A DNA stretch of 64,000 nt from Cyprinodon diabolis. Taxonomy: Eukaryota; Chordata; Actinopteri; Cyprinodontiformes; Cyprinodontidae. A program made the translations under genes and the position numbers. Under the pieces are notes generated by a model, which was given only the letters and a program-made list of their open reading frames with translations, made no database searches and was not told the origin of the DNA. The stretch is taken from positions 36,581,317 to 36,645,316 of the forward strand of contig CM060082.1 in the NCBI GenBank assembly GCA_030533445.1, read 5' to 3'. This document shows positions 35,955 to 49,794 of the stretch, piece after piece. Within the stretch, counting starts at the first letter, position 1. Every line of letters begins with the position of its first letter.

Positions 35955-38900
35955 CTTTGTCATCTTTAGAGTCGACAGGCTGCAGATATCCCGAATTCCT
36001 TGTTTTCCAGCCACTTTTGTTGAAATCTGCATTTTCCCATTTTCCAGCTTTTTCTCTGCCTTGAACTTCTTTTCTGAACATACGGCTTTACGATCGACAG
36101 GAAGCAGTTTCATGCAAACACGCGAAACCAGTTATATCTGATATAATATATCTGACGAAATTGTTTTAATACGCTTTTTTTTTTTTTATAAAGCATTTTA
36201 AATGCCACTATAAACACATTTAATGAATTTTAATACCAATTAAGGCCTAAGTTTAAATAATTGAATCCCTGCATTAAAACCACATTTTTTAAGGAAAACA
36301 CCAACTGGGAGAAATCTGAATCAATGCTGTCATATTTTATTTACAGCTTGCTCTCTGAAGGTGCTCTTTCTAACTCACCCACACTAAGCCTTTTCTCCAC
36401 CCATGCCAGGAGCTCCTTAGTGTACTTGGACCACGCCTTGGCATAGAGCAGCACCGACTCCACTCCGCTGTCCTGTCGCTGCAGGGTCCTGTCCACTTCT
36501 TCGGGCCGAACCGGAGGAGAAGGCCCTGTGATTGCAAAGGAAAAAGAAGAAAAGAGGATAGGTTTAACCGATGGACACTAAACATGAGACTTATAAGTGC
36601 ACCATATGCATGGTTACAGGGCGGCATCCAGGACTGTGAGTCAGGGGGGAAAAAAAGCTATCTGACCTTGGCTAACAGTGACATGGGCTAATACCATGGA
36701 GGCTAACCAACACTGACAGCAGACATGTATTAGGTCAATAAGGTGTTTTCTTGTTATTGACTTAATCCTTCAGACAACGCAGGCAGTGATATATGCCCAG
36801 AAACATAAAGCAGCAATAGCATCTCTGCATAAAAAGTGATTCACACACCATTTATCTGCATATTTTTAGCTGTAGTTTTTTTTTTTTTTTAACCTCTCAA
36901 TCTATTGGTGCTCAGGGAGAACATTGGCTGTGTCCTCCATTTGAATTACCTGGTGGATCATCTTTCTCAGGACCGGATCCTCCAGATTCCACAGAAAGGT
37001 TCTCAGAAGACTGAGAGAGAAAGACAGAATGCTTAAAAAAAAATAAAATAAATACAAAGCAGGGTGGAAAGGAAGCATTTCCTACATGGAAAAACAGAAT
37101 GCTCCAAAAACATGCATGAAACAATCCTTATCAGAGTCCACTTCCTCCTAAGATCACTTTTACAGTAAAAACTCCAGCAGGAAAACAACAAGGCGCACCA
37201 AAAATGTAGCACCGGAGGAGGACCATTTAGGTAAATGCGTCAGCCAGAGAGGGCTTTGTTCACCCCTGAACTCTGCTCTCTGCAGGGTAATCTTTCACAT
37301 GTCTGGCTAGACAATTCAGCTCAGTAAGCCACATCCTGGTGTTAAAACTGGGGCTTAGAGTCAAAACAGACATGACTCTTTGTTTTTATTATTATTTTAT
37401 TTTAGATACCTTTCTAAAAGGAAACAGACTTGAGCCCATTTGAATCAGCTGTCGGACATAAATATTTACTTTTCTTACCCTACATCTCTTAGTCAGGGGG
37501 AGCCCCAACACCGATCCATTCTCTACATCTCCCATAAGGAAGTCAGACACTCTGGAGGAAGAATCAGAAAGATAAAAACTAAGGTTAGTGTGAAAAATTG
37601 AGAAAAATTACCCCTGAAAATCAGTAAAACTCATTCTTTTTGGTTTTAAAGAAAGGATTAAGATTCAGAATTACAACAAATAAAGTGGGGAGTTATAGAT
37701 TATTGCTTGAGCTATGAGATGGATTGAATGTTAAAATGACTCAGCTTCCTGTTTCCTTTTGGGTCTGACCTGCAGATTCTGATTTGACTGATTTACAGTT
37801 ATTTTTTCAATCAAATTTTATGACAAAAGACAGAAAGAAAAACAATGTTTCAGGTTCGTAAGATGAGTTAGTAGCTGTTTCCATTTATGCATCAAACTTG
37901 TATTACCTGATGAAGGTTATACGAGTTTTATGCATCAAACTTGTATAAGCTTTATGACAGCAGCAACAATAAGTACATTCCAGCCTATTAACTGCTTCAA
38001 ATCATAAGTAATCATTGATGCTTGGTTGGTCTAACATCTTTGTTTATTTCCATCCGGTAAAAAAAAAAGTGTTTACAACGGTAGGGTCAGACTTACACAT
38101 TGCCAAAGGTGAACGCCAATGTGTCAATAGCAGAGTAGATCTCACCAAAAGGCTTCTGTTTGTTCTCCTCATTCACCTCATTGAAGTTAACACCTGGTGA
38201 AATGTAAGAAAGAGAGACTGAGTCAGGATTTGGCAGGACAGTGAGCTGATGAATCCTGTGTGCCTCCTTTGTTCAGAGGCATCAGCTCCACGGTATGATT
38301 CACCATCCTGTTGATGATATCAAACATGGAGTTAATGAAAACATCTAGAGTCACGGTACACTCCTCAAAAAAACCAAGAGTACTCGCCAATCAGATTGTG
38401 TACTGAGATTTTTAAAACAAATCAGAAATCCCCCCCCCCCGAAAGGGTCCAAAAACAACTTTGTAGTTTAAAAAGATAAGCAGGGGCTGCAAGTGTGTAT
38501 ATTTTGCTGTAATCTGGCCAAGCAGTAGTTTCCTGCTGCAAGTCTAAACACAGGGATGACTGAGGACAAAATGCAGGGAGAGGGGGGGGGGTAAATACGG
38601 CTGTAATCAGGCTCTACAATAAACTTCCTATTCTGACGGAGAAAAAAATAAAATTAACTCCCCAAAAAAGATGGTCAAAAAGCAGAGAAAAGGCGCAACG
38701 ATAAATCTGTGATGTCAAATGGAGGCGCTCTGCATCATTTCCTCCGTCCTCCCCTTCCACTGGAACAATGAACATTTCTAGAGTTCAAACGCATAGAAAG
38801 GAGAAACTTTTGTGGAAATCCAACTTTATTTCTCGATGACCACGGAGATCAGCACTTTTTTTTCTTCTTTATGGGAAAATCTAATGTTGGAAAAAGTCAT

Positions 38901-41900
38901 ACCTTCCATATCTCTCAATAACATGACTCTAAACTACATATATTCAATTGCTTTTTTGTTTTGTATTTTATCTCTGAAGGAGGAACATAAAAATGTGTAA
39001 CGGCTACAGTTTCACAATTTTGTTCATGCCTTGAAACGTGATGAAAGAAATGTCACATGTCATTTCCTAACAGGACAATGCTTTTTTTTCTCAGATTATT
39101 TCTCAATTCAAGTTAGAAATAATGATCAAATGAAACTTAAAAGAACTTCATCACAAATGACCCACCTTCATTAACTGTTCTTGGCCTCCTCCTAACCGTA
39201 ATGAATCTACTTGATTCTGGAGGCAAAACCGATTAACCAAAGCTTCTGATCAGCCTTAAATATGAGAAATTTCCAATCTTTAAGCAGCTTTTGCTTCCAG
39301 AAGGAAAAGCAGCGAAGCACATCCAGTGAAAAACAGAGTAAGCCACAGGTGACAGCCGTTCAGGATACAATGACTTGCGCAGGTTTCGTTGTCCTCTGGA
39401 AGCTTCTAGTTAATCCCAAAGCAACTACTGCAGCCAACTGCGATAAAACGCACACGACTTCTGCGCCGTTCCGTGTCCTCCTCTTCTACCCCACCCCTAC
39501 CCCCCAACAGGACATCCTGAGGCTTGCTGGAATACAATGCCACTACTCGCTCGGGCCCCAACCAACAGTCCCAAAGTGGAAGTTACATCATTGGTAAAAA
39601 ATGGTATTGTTTGTATGGGAAAAGAACTACACTGTTGAATCACCCGTCCGTCAGTAGCAGAGATCCCTCCAGCGTTCGCCGAGTCGAGGTGCTTTTGGTC
39701 CTGTAGAGCTAAATGTGACATTATGGCACGGAGGTAAACGACTACATAAAAAGAATTGGACAATTTCCGTAAGTGATCTCATACTGGACCAAAGTTATCA
39801 GCTGATAGGAGGAAAGTAGATCAAATCTAGTCCAGTTTGATTAGATGGTTAATTTTTCCCTCGGTTCGAAAAGTGTTCAATTAGTAGGACAAGAGGAACA
39901 GGGGAGGGGTCAAGAAGTGAGCGATTCTGACCACCTAGTGGCAGAAGAGTCCATGGATTAGTCATCAGAAGCTTTAATGTTTATATTCAACTTTAAGGAG
40001 CTCTTTAAAAGCAAGTCATTGTAGAAACAAGGGCTGAAACAATTAATCATATTAATCATGATCAAGTGATTATTCAAATACTCGTTAACTAATTTTGTAA
40101 TCGATTAATCATTAAATGGAGAATAGCGACTGTAAAACATGCCTTTAGCTAAAAGAGCAACCCAATTAATACAGTAATTATATCAAAATTTGAAAAAAAA
40201 AAATATATATATATATATATAAATATATAAATATTTACTATAAGATAAAAAAAAACTTTTTCTCCTGTCAACATGCTCTATCAAGAACTCCTAAAGTTGA
40301 AAAGTTTTAGTTTTACCTGGATTAATTTCGCAAAAAATCTTTTTTAAGGAACCTTTTGCTATCCGATTATTAATCGATTAATCAGAATAATAATCGTTAG
40401 TTTCAGCCCTACTAGAAACCTATATAGAACTTTATTCTGGAGCTTCCATCAATCAGTGTTAACAGAGAGATCAACTCAAAGATATTTTATTGAATTTTTA
40501 AACAGAAAATTTTAATTTCTCTACTTCCAGTATTTTTATTTTATTATTTTTATGCATCTACATAAAAAATTAAGCATCATCAGACTTAACCGCTCTGTCC
40601 AAAACCAGAATTCAAAGACAAACATAAAGTAATAACATGTTTATTAAACCCCTACAAACTGTGGAGTTACACAGCGGTTTTTCTATATTACATTTTCCTG
40701 ATTGATTTATAGACTTAAAAAAAGAATCCTTAGCTTTTACGGGTTATTCCATCATTTGGTGCTCAGGTGACCAAATGGCAGAATATCTATTAATGTAATT
40801 TATCTGGACATCAGGAGCCAAAAAAAGTCACAATTTGTCTTAAAAAGGAGGCATATAGTCTTTCAAAGTGGCTAAAACTGCTAATAAAATTGGAGTAAAG
40901 CTATAGCATCAGATGGCTCTTTGTCAATAAAATCAAAGATTTGATTTTAAAAAGCTGCCATTTAAAACAATTGAAGTGTATGTCTGTTTTTAGGGCTTCC
41001 TATGAGAGTTAACAGTTTAAGGAGTATAGCGTGCATTTGATCATCTCCATTACAAATACACGCTTTGTAAATTCTCCAACCAAACATAGACAGGATTTTA
41101 TAATATTTAAAACCTTTACTCCATTTGTGAAAACTAAAGGCTTTGGTTTGTCAACATTTTGTTTAAATCTGATCTTGTTCATTTCTATGAACCTGGGTGC
41201 AACATTTCAAGTTAAATCAAGCACAACAGACAAAACCCAAATGGTACACCTAAATAAATGAACATATCAGTTAAACTATATGCATATGTAGAGCCTCCTC
41301 TAAGGAGCTGAATGTTCTAAAAAACATTCCTAAAGATAGAGGCTTTGTTATTATGCTTGCAGGAGGTAGAAAAAGAGTGTTCAGCAGGGTAAGCTGTCAT
41401 GAGAGAAGGGAGGATAAGATAGGGCAGAGACAGAAAACAGACCGAAGGAGGAGTGGAGGAGTGGTTGGCATGTTTTACAGGAAACCTGCCGGTTACAGCT
41501 GGTCTGTTTACATGTTTTAGACAGAGCTGGCAAGCTCCGCTCACCTTTGACAGTGGCGATCACTGTTCCAGCTTTGCTTAGGATGTCCACAGAGTTGAGG
41601 CTCTGGTGCTTCTTGATGATGGCCTTCAGGACTCGCAGGAGCTCGCCGAGTCGCTCATGGACTGCCTGATGAAGGCAATCCTGGTGCTCTGGAAGTTAGC
41701 AAAAAAGGACCAATTATTTCCAACTATGACTACTCTCCTGTAAGGATATCATAAACTTAAAACCAATCATCATAGCCTTGTATTTTTCCCTGATTTTTCT
41801 TTCCTTATTCTAATTCTGATACAGATCAACACAAACAACACAGCTGTGAGGGAGAGGGAAATCAATGAAAAGTTTACTACATATTTATATAAATAGAAAT

Positions 41901-44900
41901 CTGATAATGCCACATACTTCAATTCAAACCTGCTAAAATAAACACAGCTAAGCTATTTGTTAACAGGTTAACTGGTCTCAGATTGTCCTGTCCCAAAGAC
42001 AACATCAAACCAAACAGTGCATATTAATCTGAAACATGGTGATCGGTGCACCGATCCCAGTTTTATGGCTGATCACTAATCTTTAAAGATAGCCTTATCT
42101 GCCTAATCTGATTTTGGCTAATACTACTTGTTTTTTTATTACTGACACCGTCAGATGATATAGGCATATACACCTTCAATGTCCCAACATTTCTTTATTA
42201 AAAAACTCTAAAACAATACTAACTTGTTCTAAGCACACATGAACAGTTAAATATAAATAACAAATATAGAACATTAGAGCTATTATAGACTTATTTAAAA
42301 TCCCACTTAGAATGTCCCAGTCAAAGCCTGTATCCAAGTCCACCAAAAATATTTTTTAAGACAAATGAATCTTCAAATCATCTGAATGAGCCTAAATGTG
42401 CGCATTTCAGAAACAATTTGCAAGATGATCATCTCTAGATGTTCAAAGCAGGAGACATACCCCAAAAACACTTGCAGCTGTCAATGTAGAGTAAAGTGAG
42501 TCTAGGAAGCGATGACCGAGAGCGGCTGAACGCAAACGCTCTCCACAATCTTCCTAAAAAACATCCATCATTATCCTTGCTAAACAAACCCTTTGAGATT
42601 GGTCTGTAACACGTCCAGAAGGTAGAAATACCTCGGCAAGGAGCCGAACATGATAGCATAAATAGAAAGACAGCTCAACACCTCCTACATTATACCTTTG
42701 ACCGGCACAAGATATTTCAGCCTTACTAATCATTTCTTAAACACGGTGAAGTCACCACTGTAGAATTTAGGGCTTCCAAGGGTTATAAACAACCTCTCAG
42801 ACTATAGCTAATCGTTTCTAACCATTGATGTGCCTCCTGTCCGCATAGAAACCACCGGTCGGGGAAAAACACTGAAGCTGCCAAATATGGAGATAATGCG
42901 ACATTGTGTGGATCCATTATAATTATAGGCTATATGCAGACTTAATTATAAAGAACATGGCATTTCAGGCATTCAGGTATGTCCGCTTCCTCAACAATGA
43001 GTCAACACTGTTAACAAAAGGAGAAAATGCACTTTGTTATCAAGTAACCTTGAAACTCTGCTGTTGGCATGCTTGAAGGTTCATAAAAGAGAATGCGCCA
43101 ATTAGAAAGGAGCTCAGAAAATAAAATCGGGTTTACTACCTGTTGGAAACATCAAGGGTGGGGAGACGATTACTCGAAGTGGGAGGACACGGAAAAGTAA
43201 AACAGGAGACACTTATCTGTTCCCTCATTTATCAATAAACACATAATTGTCACAGTGGCCCAGAAACGCTGCAGGACTAGACTGTAAACATGTTAAATAC
43301 ACAGGCTGCTGAGTGAGCTTTTGTCACTCGATGCTTTAAACACACTGTGTTCTGTCATTATCTTCGTCATGCGTTTTAAATGAGTGGTTGCGTCTTAGTC
43401 ACACCTCGCTGGAGACGCACACAGAACGGTTTCAGGCAGTAAAATCCACAATTTGTGCTGACGATCGGCCCCGGATTACCCGTCATGGAAAGAGGGATCA
43501 GGAAGACTTTATCCGTCTCCCGGTTTTCACCCTTTATTTGTCAGTCCTCTGCAGCCAGTTCACCCAAAGCTGTAGGGCCTTTGGCGCCGTCGTGACAATG
43601 TTAGTTGCTGATCAGACTAACAACTTCTGTTAACGCGTGATGGCAATCACTTGATAACCATAATAATAGTTTTCATATATGCTTGATTGGGAGGAGAGGT
43701 GGCTGCAGAACCAATGACTCTGCAATCCCAGCTGGGCTTTCCTACACAGAATATCCTCCACCATTTAACACTGAAAATAACTTTGCATTTACTTCTACTA
43801 GGAATGGCTAATGGGATGTAATTGGACTAATTCAGGTGCATGAGAACTAAAACTTGCCAAATATCCAAACAAAATAACCAGAACTGAATTTTAAGGAAAT
43901 CAAAGGAGAATACATTTAATCTCTCTGTGTTAAAAGGATATTTATCTCTTTTCTGAAGAGATTTTGAATTGTTTTCATGACTGTTCGCCTACACTCTGAC
44001 CTGGGTCATCAGGCGGTCCATGATGGTCCACCTCCGTATGGACTATTGAACAGAAAAGGAAAACAAAATGTGCAGCAGGTTCCTCGGTGGATAACAGATT
44101 TGATTCCAATGAAGAGGCAACAAAATCCTCCCCTTTATGCATCAAGGAAAACTTTAAGTTACTTTGAATAAACACAAATCTAAGAACATGCCAGATCACA
44201 CAATCCGTCACTTAAGCTTTAACAGGCCAAACACATTTCACCCGACAGCATTTGGTAAAGAGAACAAGGAAACAATGGACGGCTCCCATTGTGATTTTTA
44301 GAAAACATATTTTTACTTAAATCACAAAGTTGGAGCACATATTTAAAACTGCTTACATTAATAACAGTTTTTGAAAGCAATTTTCTAATTAAGGCCAAAA
44401 GCAGAAGAAAACGTTTTATGACTAAGATATAAAGTGACACAGGAGGCTTTACTCGAACACCATGACCTGCATCCATTAATATAGATTTTAGCGCAATATT
44501 GCCAGCATACTATAATCCCAACCAGCTGTACGCTATAATGCTGCTTATAGCCTCTCTAAAGTGTCTCTCCACATGACCTGTAAAGTCCCATCTTTCACTA
44601 TGGCAACTCTGCTCATTTATCTTCATCATTTGCCAAGTACAGATCCCACCAATACGGAGAACCTGGTGTGTTTTGAGCATAAGAGCCTTTTGTGCTTTTG
44701 TCTTAGAGCTGCATGCGGTAGGAAACACGCCAGTCCTCTTTTGACATAGCTATGCGTCAAACTAAGACTCCTTATTTAGACATAATAAACACACATACAT
44801 CATTCTTACTGTCAAATAGCTGGACCGTTTTAGAAAAAGGCAAAATATATTATTAAATTAATTTGAAACTGAGAATGAGAACACCTACTATGAACCATCA

Positions 44901-47900
44901 TCTTCTAAATAAGAGCCTCTACTAATAAAAGCTACTTTAGTTTTTGTATTTAATTCCCACCTATTTTGGTATATGCTAGTACTTTTGAAGATTAAATCTT
45001 TTAAACATAAGAAAAATCCATGACCGTTTTGATAAAGGGTAAAGCACTTCTAAAGGCTTAAGCCTTAATTATCTTAACTCTGATTAGATACTATAATTAT
45101 AAACTAGAGATGCAAAGTTAGGTTCTCTTTGCAGGAAAAGGTTATTTGAGATGGTCCAAAACTGACATATTTTTTGACCAGACAATATTTATGTGCACCT
45201 CTACAGAAAACCCTAAAGCTTTATCATATGTCTGGAAAAATTATTCTTAAAGGCATCAAGCAGATGCATGCAAGATATTTATTAAATACAAACTTTGAAC
45301 ATAAGAAGCTGCAAGACAGAGGGGCCTCTATTAACAAATGCACGAGTGCTCCACTCATTAATGGTACCAGTTGGCCTGTTTAAAGTCCTTAAAAGAGTGG
45401 GTAATTAGTAAGACATTATAGCTGCATCCATCAGCCCAGCAGGACACGGGGTAACGGAGACCAATTGCTTTTAGCTACCTTTCTCGATGCACCACAAAGA
45501 GAGAAAAGGCCCACTCTCAGCGGGGAGGGCGTGTTAAACGAAGATCTTAAAGGGTGCATTTGTTTTAGTGGAAGTACTGTGATTCACAAGAAGGGAACAT
45601 TAAGGAAAAAGAGATCACATAGATTTATATCAAGGGCAACTAAATACACGTATGCTGCTAGGATGATGAGGTTTTGTTTTGTTTTTTTTCCACAGGGAAG
45701 TCAGGAACGTCCAGGTCTCACTATTGTCCTAAGGCTAACACTGAGCCCAGCCGCCTCAAGGGAATGCCACATTTATGGACCAATAAATCACAACCGCTCT
45801 TCCTGCTCCTTGAGAAAAGAAGCTTTGGGTTTACGTGTGCGTAGTTTAGTCTTTTCTGGAAGGAGTACAAAAGGAGGAGTTTGGTGAGGATGGGAATCTG
45901 AGAACAGAGTGGAAGTTTGTGTGTTTTTGGGTTTGTACTATCCCCCCTGGGATTTTCTCCCAAATGTACCCCCCCACACCCCTTGTCCCAGCTTCATCTG
46001 CAGTTAGGAGAGAAGTAAGAGGCTGAGAGACATTCCTTGGCATAATGAAGCCTTGGTGAATGAAGGCTACATGGGGATCAGACTCGGATCCTGATGAGAA
46101 GGAGGCCGCAGATCTGAGCCCTGCCAGCAGCGCATTGCCAGGTTTTTACTTCATTAGCGTCATGGAAACCCGACATTCCAGCCTCTTGTTTGGGAGCTGG
46201 GGCAGGAGCTGCAGGAGCAAGGGGTCGAGTCGGGGAGGGGGTTATAATGAAAACATTGCTAGATTACTCACAACTGAGGTGACATCTCAGAACCAAAACA
46301 CTGAGCAGATGCTTCGGTTGCGCAGCTTTCCAAAAATTATTTTGGTTTCTTTGATGTTACCTGAAATTTATAGGCGCTACAAAGTACAGTATGAATAAGA
46401 GCCACACAATAAATATAAAAAAAATGAAAATAAGTAGGAAAAATTTTATATTCTGTGGGGGATGTGTTTTCCCACCTAAAAACGAGCTGGTTGGGAGGTC
46501 GTCATTTTACCATTTCAATTTTTGTTGTATCATATTCAGGAATATCAGGTACAAAACAAAGCTGGCTGCCATGGGATGGTTATGAATGATTTAAATCAGT
46601 TTTCTATTTTACTGCACCTGTGGGGGTTTAGGTGAATCCAAATGCCTTTTTTTACCACAGGTTGATAGGGGATATAGTGGTTATTCCAGGGATCATTAAA
46701 AAGTTTCAACTGATTGAAAAAGGTTTTGAATAAAATGTAGTTAAAAACAAGGAGTGATATAAATTCTTCAATGTATTTTTGTTGAGAGGATATTTTACCA
46801 ATAACACCAAACCCTGAACAAGGGGATGATCGGATTAAACACACAAGTACAAAAAAAGGTTTGCAAGTACACTCTCTGATGTATGAGTTGGAAAAGGGTG
46901 AAGATGACTTAAAATTTGATCTTTCTATTATTGGTGAGAATTGTCTACCATCTTTTCATGCTTTGGGAATGGGAATTTTATAACAAAAAGCTCAAACAGA
47001 GTCTAGGAAAAAGGCAGGTTTCTTCGTTTTTATCTTTTAATTTCTGTCTCTTATGAAACATGGTGCATTTGGAGACATCTGCATTTTTTGTTTAGCTGTG
47101 TCTCTTTTAAGCGAATGCACACAGAGGCCGCTGATTTAGTAAAATAATTCAGTAATCATCAATCAAAGATGCTAAACATTTTGAAATGTCAACATAATAA
47201 ATCTGTTAGTCTACTTTTTAAATTAGCTAATCCTATGTGACTCACACAGTGGAAAATCACCTCTGCTACTACTGTAAACAACTGGTGGCAGCAAAAGTGA
47301 AGGGAAAAAAATCTGAATTTACTACTTTTGTATCATTATTGTTCTTAGAAAGAAATCAGGAGGTCAAAACTACAAAAAAGTGGAGATTGAAAGAGTTCAA
47401 CAAAGTTCCAAGGGTTGCTTCTCTGCTAAAACAAATGCAGACTAAGAAAAACAGGTTGACAGCAAACATTAAAAAAAAAAACAACAAAGAGTCAAAGTAC
47501 AGGAATCTGTGGCGCCTGATGTTTACCTACAAAATGTCCAAAGTTCATAACTGGTTTTCCCTTTTTAAAGCTCCGTCTGATGCTTTGGAATGAAAATTAA
47601 TCATCTGGTGTAACTCAGCATGCATTGTTACAGCAATCTTAAACAGAACGAGTGCTTTAAATAGATGGTCTGGTTTAAAAAGATGTGCTATTATCAGAAA
47701 ACAGCTGAATTTGCTTGATCGTCAACCAAATGTTGCTCATCTCCATCTTAATACCTGCTGTCAGTGACTCGGTTCTTTGTCATCCCAAGTCTTCCACTTG
47801 GGCCCGACATGTAATGACAGGGCAGCATTCCTCTTGCTACCTTCTTAGTGATGCTCGGGGAGGCGCTGAACATTGTGGGGTTTGATGTGAAATACGTTCC

Positions 47901-49753
47901 TGAGGCGGCATGTGCTCGTAGCATCGTGTCGGTGTGAAACCCCTGAGGAGATCCCCACCAGAACAACGGCGGTCCAATCACATGCTCGTGTAGAAAGCAG
48001 GGCTGGAAAGCATTGACCGCTGTCATTTAAAGGCTTCATTTGTCCTGCTGAATTTGACTACAGCTGGACATTCCTCTGACTAATACCCTGCAGCCGCATT
48101 CATCTGAAGGACAGTCATCCATTTGGGCCTTCGAAGGGCTCCTTTGAGACTTTTCAGCTCTTTATCTTAGAGTAGCGACCAAAGTCTGAAAGTGACCTTT
48201 GGTCAAAACCGATTCATTTCTAAACAGCCTGGGGTGAAATGCCACATTCTTTACCAAGTCCCACCCGCCACTCATGTCTAAAACTGACCCCTTTGTTTGA
48301 GTCTGAATTATAGGTATTTGCAGCAGTTTAAGGTGGTCTTCACAAAAATGCCCACTTAACCTCTAGCAGTCTGTTAGGGTCATAGCAAATGAAGGGTCAG
48401 TATAAGGCTTGGTATTCTCCTCCCTCCTCAGCAGATCGCCTGTGGTCGGCGGTCCTGTCCTGCTTCTGTGGACAGACCACTGACCGTCCCCTCTGTGGAT
48501 TAGCAGATTACATGCAGCTGGTAAAAGACACGGGAACTTAGCCTCTCCAGACCTCTGAAACATTCCCTGGATCTTAACCTTTGAAGCCTTTTTCCCCATG
48601 ACTGCCAACACAAAGAGATGGGATTGAAAAAAGAGAGACCCCTGGGCTAGAAACACACCACCTTCCACCTAGATGTGGAGTGGGTGGGTGGGTGGGTGGG
48701 GGTGTTATTGTCACCACGCTGGAAGCTACTGCCTTTGTTAAACTTGCTAGCTTTTATTCAGTAAATGCAAATGAGAAAATATGTTCCGTGACAGTGGAGC
48801 TCTCATCTGTTAACAAGATTTAGACGCAGATCTTAAGCCTGATTCGGATACATTTCTCCCTTTGACTGCAAATAAACGTCAAACCGAGTGGATTAAGGAG
48901 CTAGTTTCTCTCTCTCTCTCTCTCTCATTTCTCCAGAGATGTCTGTCATTATGAGGAAAGAGAAGAGGACCTTTCTTTCAAAACGCTCCCCACCAATGAC
49001 CGCCACATGGACACCACCTCCACCGCCCACTGTTGATGCAGAAAGCTGGCATTCCAGCTATGCTTTTTTAAAGAGGAACCCCCCCCACCCCCCAATGTAA
49101 CCTCTTATAGGCAGCCAAACTTTTCAGGCATTTGGCCAAAGAGACGACAGGTTCTTAAAGTTGTGTAAAGCATCTAGAGAGCTGAAGTCTGTGAGAAGCT
49201 CAGAGATGGAACTGGAATGAATTGATATGGTTATTGTTTTATCATCACTTCTTCTACTTTATCTTTTATTTGTAATAATTACTTCATTTTAGTCTTCAAA
49301 AAAAAAAGATGTTAACATAACTTTATATTATGGTTGTCTGAAATCTGTCTGGAGATCAATGTCAAACAGTAAAACATATTCAGTATTTGTATGGCCTTCT
49401 AAACAGATAACTTTTTCATCTCATTTGTGTAATTTCTTGGACAGATACTTCTTACTCTTATTTGAGCACAAATATTTTGTAATACTAATTTTACTTTAGT
49501 ACAGTTATTTTGTCATCTCCTCGCCTCTGCCTGTAGGCCCTTTAGATTAGCAATATTTGGTGCACAAAGTGATCCGATCGGAGTTTAACAGAACAGAACA
49601 GAATTCTCAGTTTATTGTTAGATCAAACCTCAGGGGTTGACGTTAAGGATTTTTACCTCTTGCCCTTTGGGCAAGTGACATTTCATTTGCCCAGAAACAA
49701 TTTTTACTTGCCCAGTATAATGTTTGATAAATATTGTTCCTAATATTCATTTT

Positions 49754-49794
<41 letters not shown>

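Larger units (their letters stand above)
36526..38096 (-). other. arhgap29 introns between coding exons 3 and 6
   Basis: Three introns (36526-36949, 37011-37478, 37552-38096) are interrupted by exons 5 and 4. Within 37870-37960 the phrase GCATCAAACTTGTAT occurs twice, about 43 bases apart, a small direct duplication. Nothing else was recognised. Confidence 0.6.

Noticed and set aside
35491..36081. 196-codon minus-strand frame
   Set aside because: It runs through a MITE and a TA repeat and resembles no protein family.
45465..46398. Plus-strand frames of 112-140 codons in the arhgap29 intron
   Set aside because: No domain, no splice or codon pattern, and no similarity that I recognise; consistent with chance.
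47237..47593. 118-codon Lys-rich plus-strand frame
   Set aside because: Low-complexity A-rich reading with no family resemblance.
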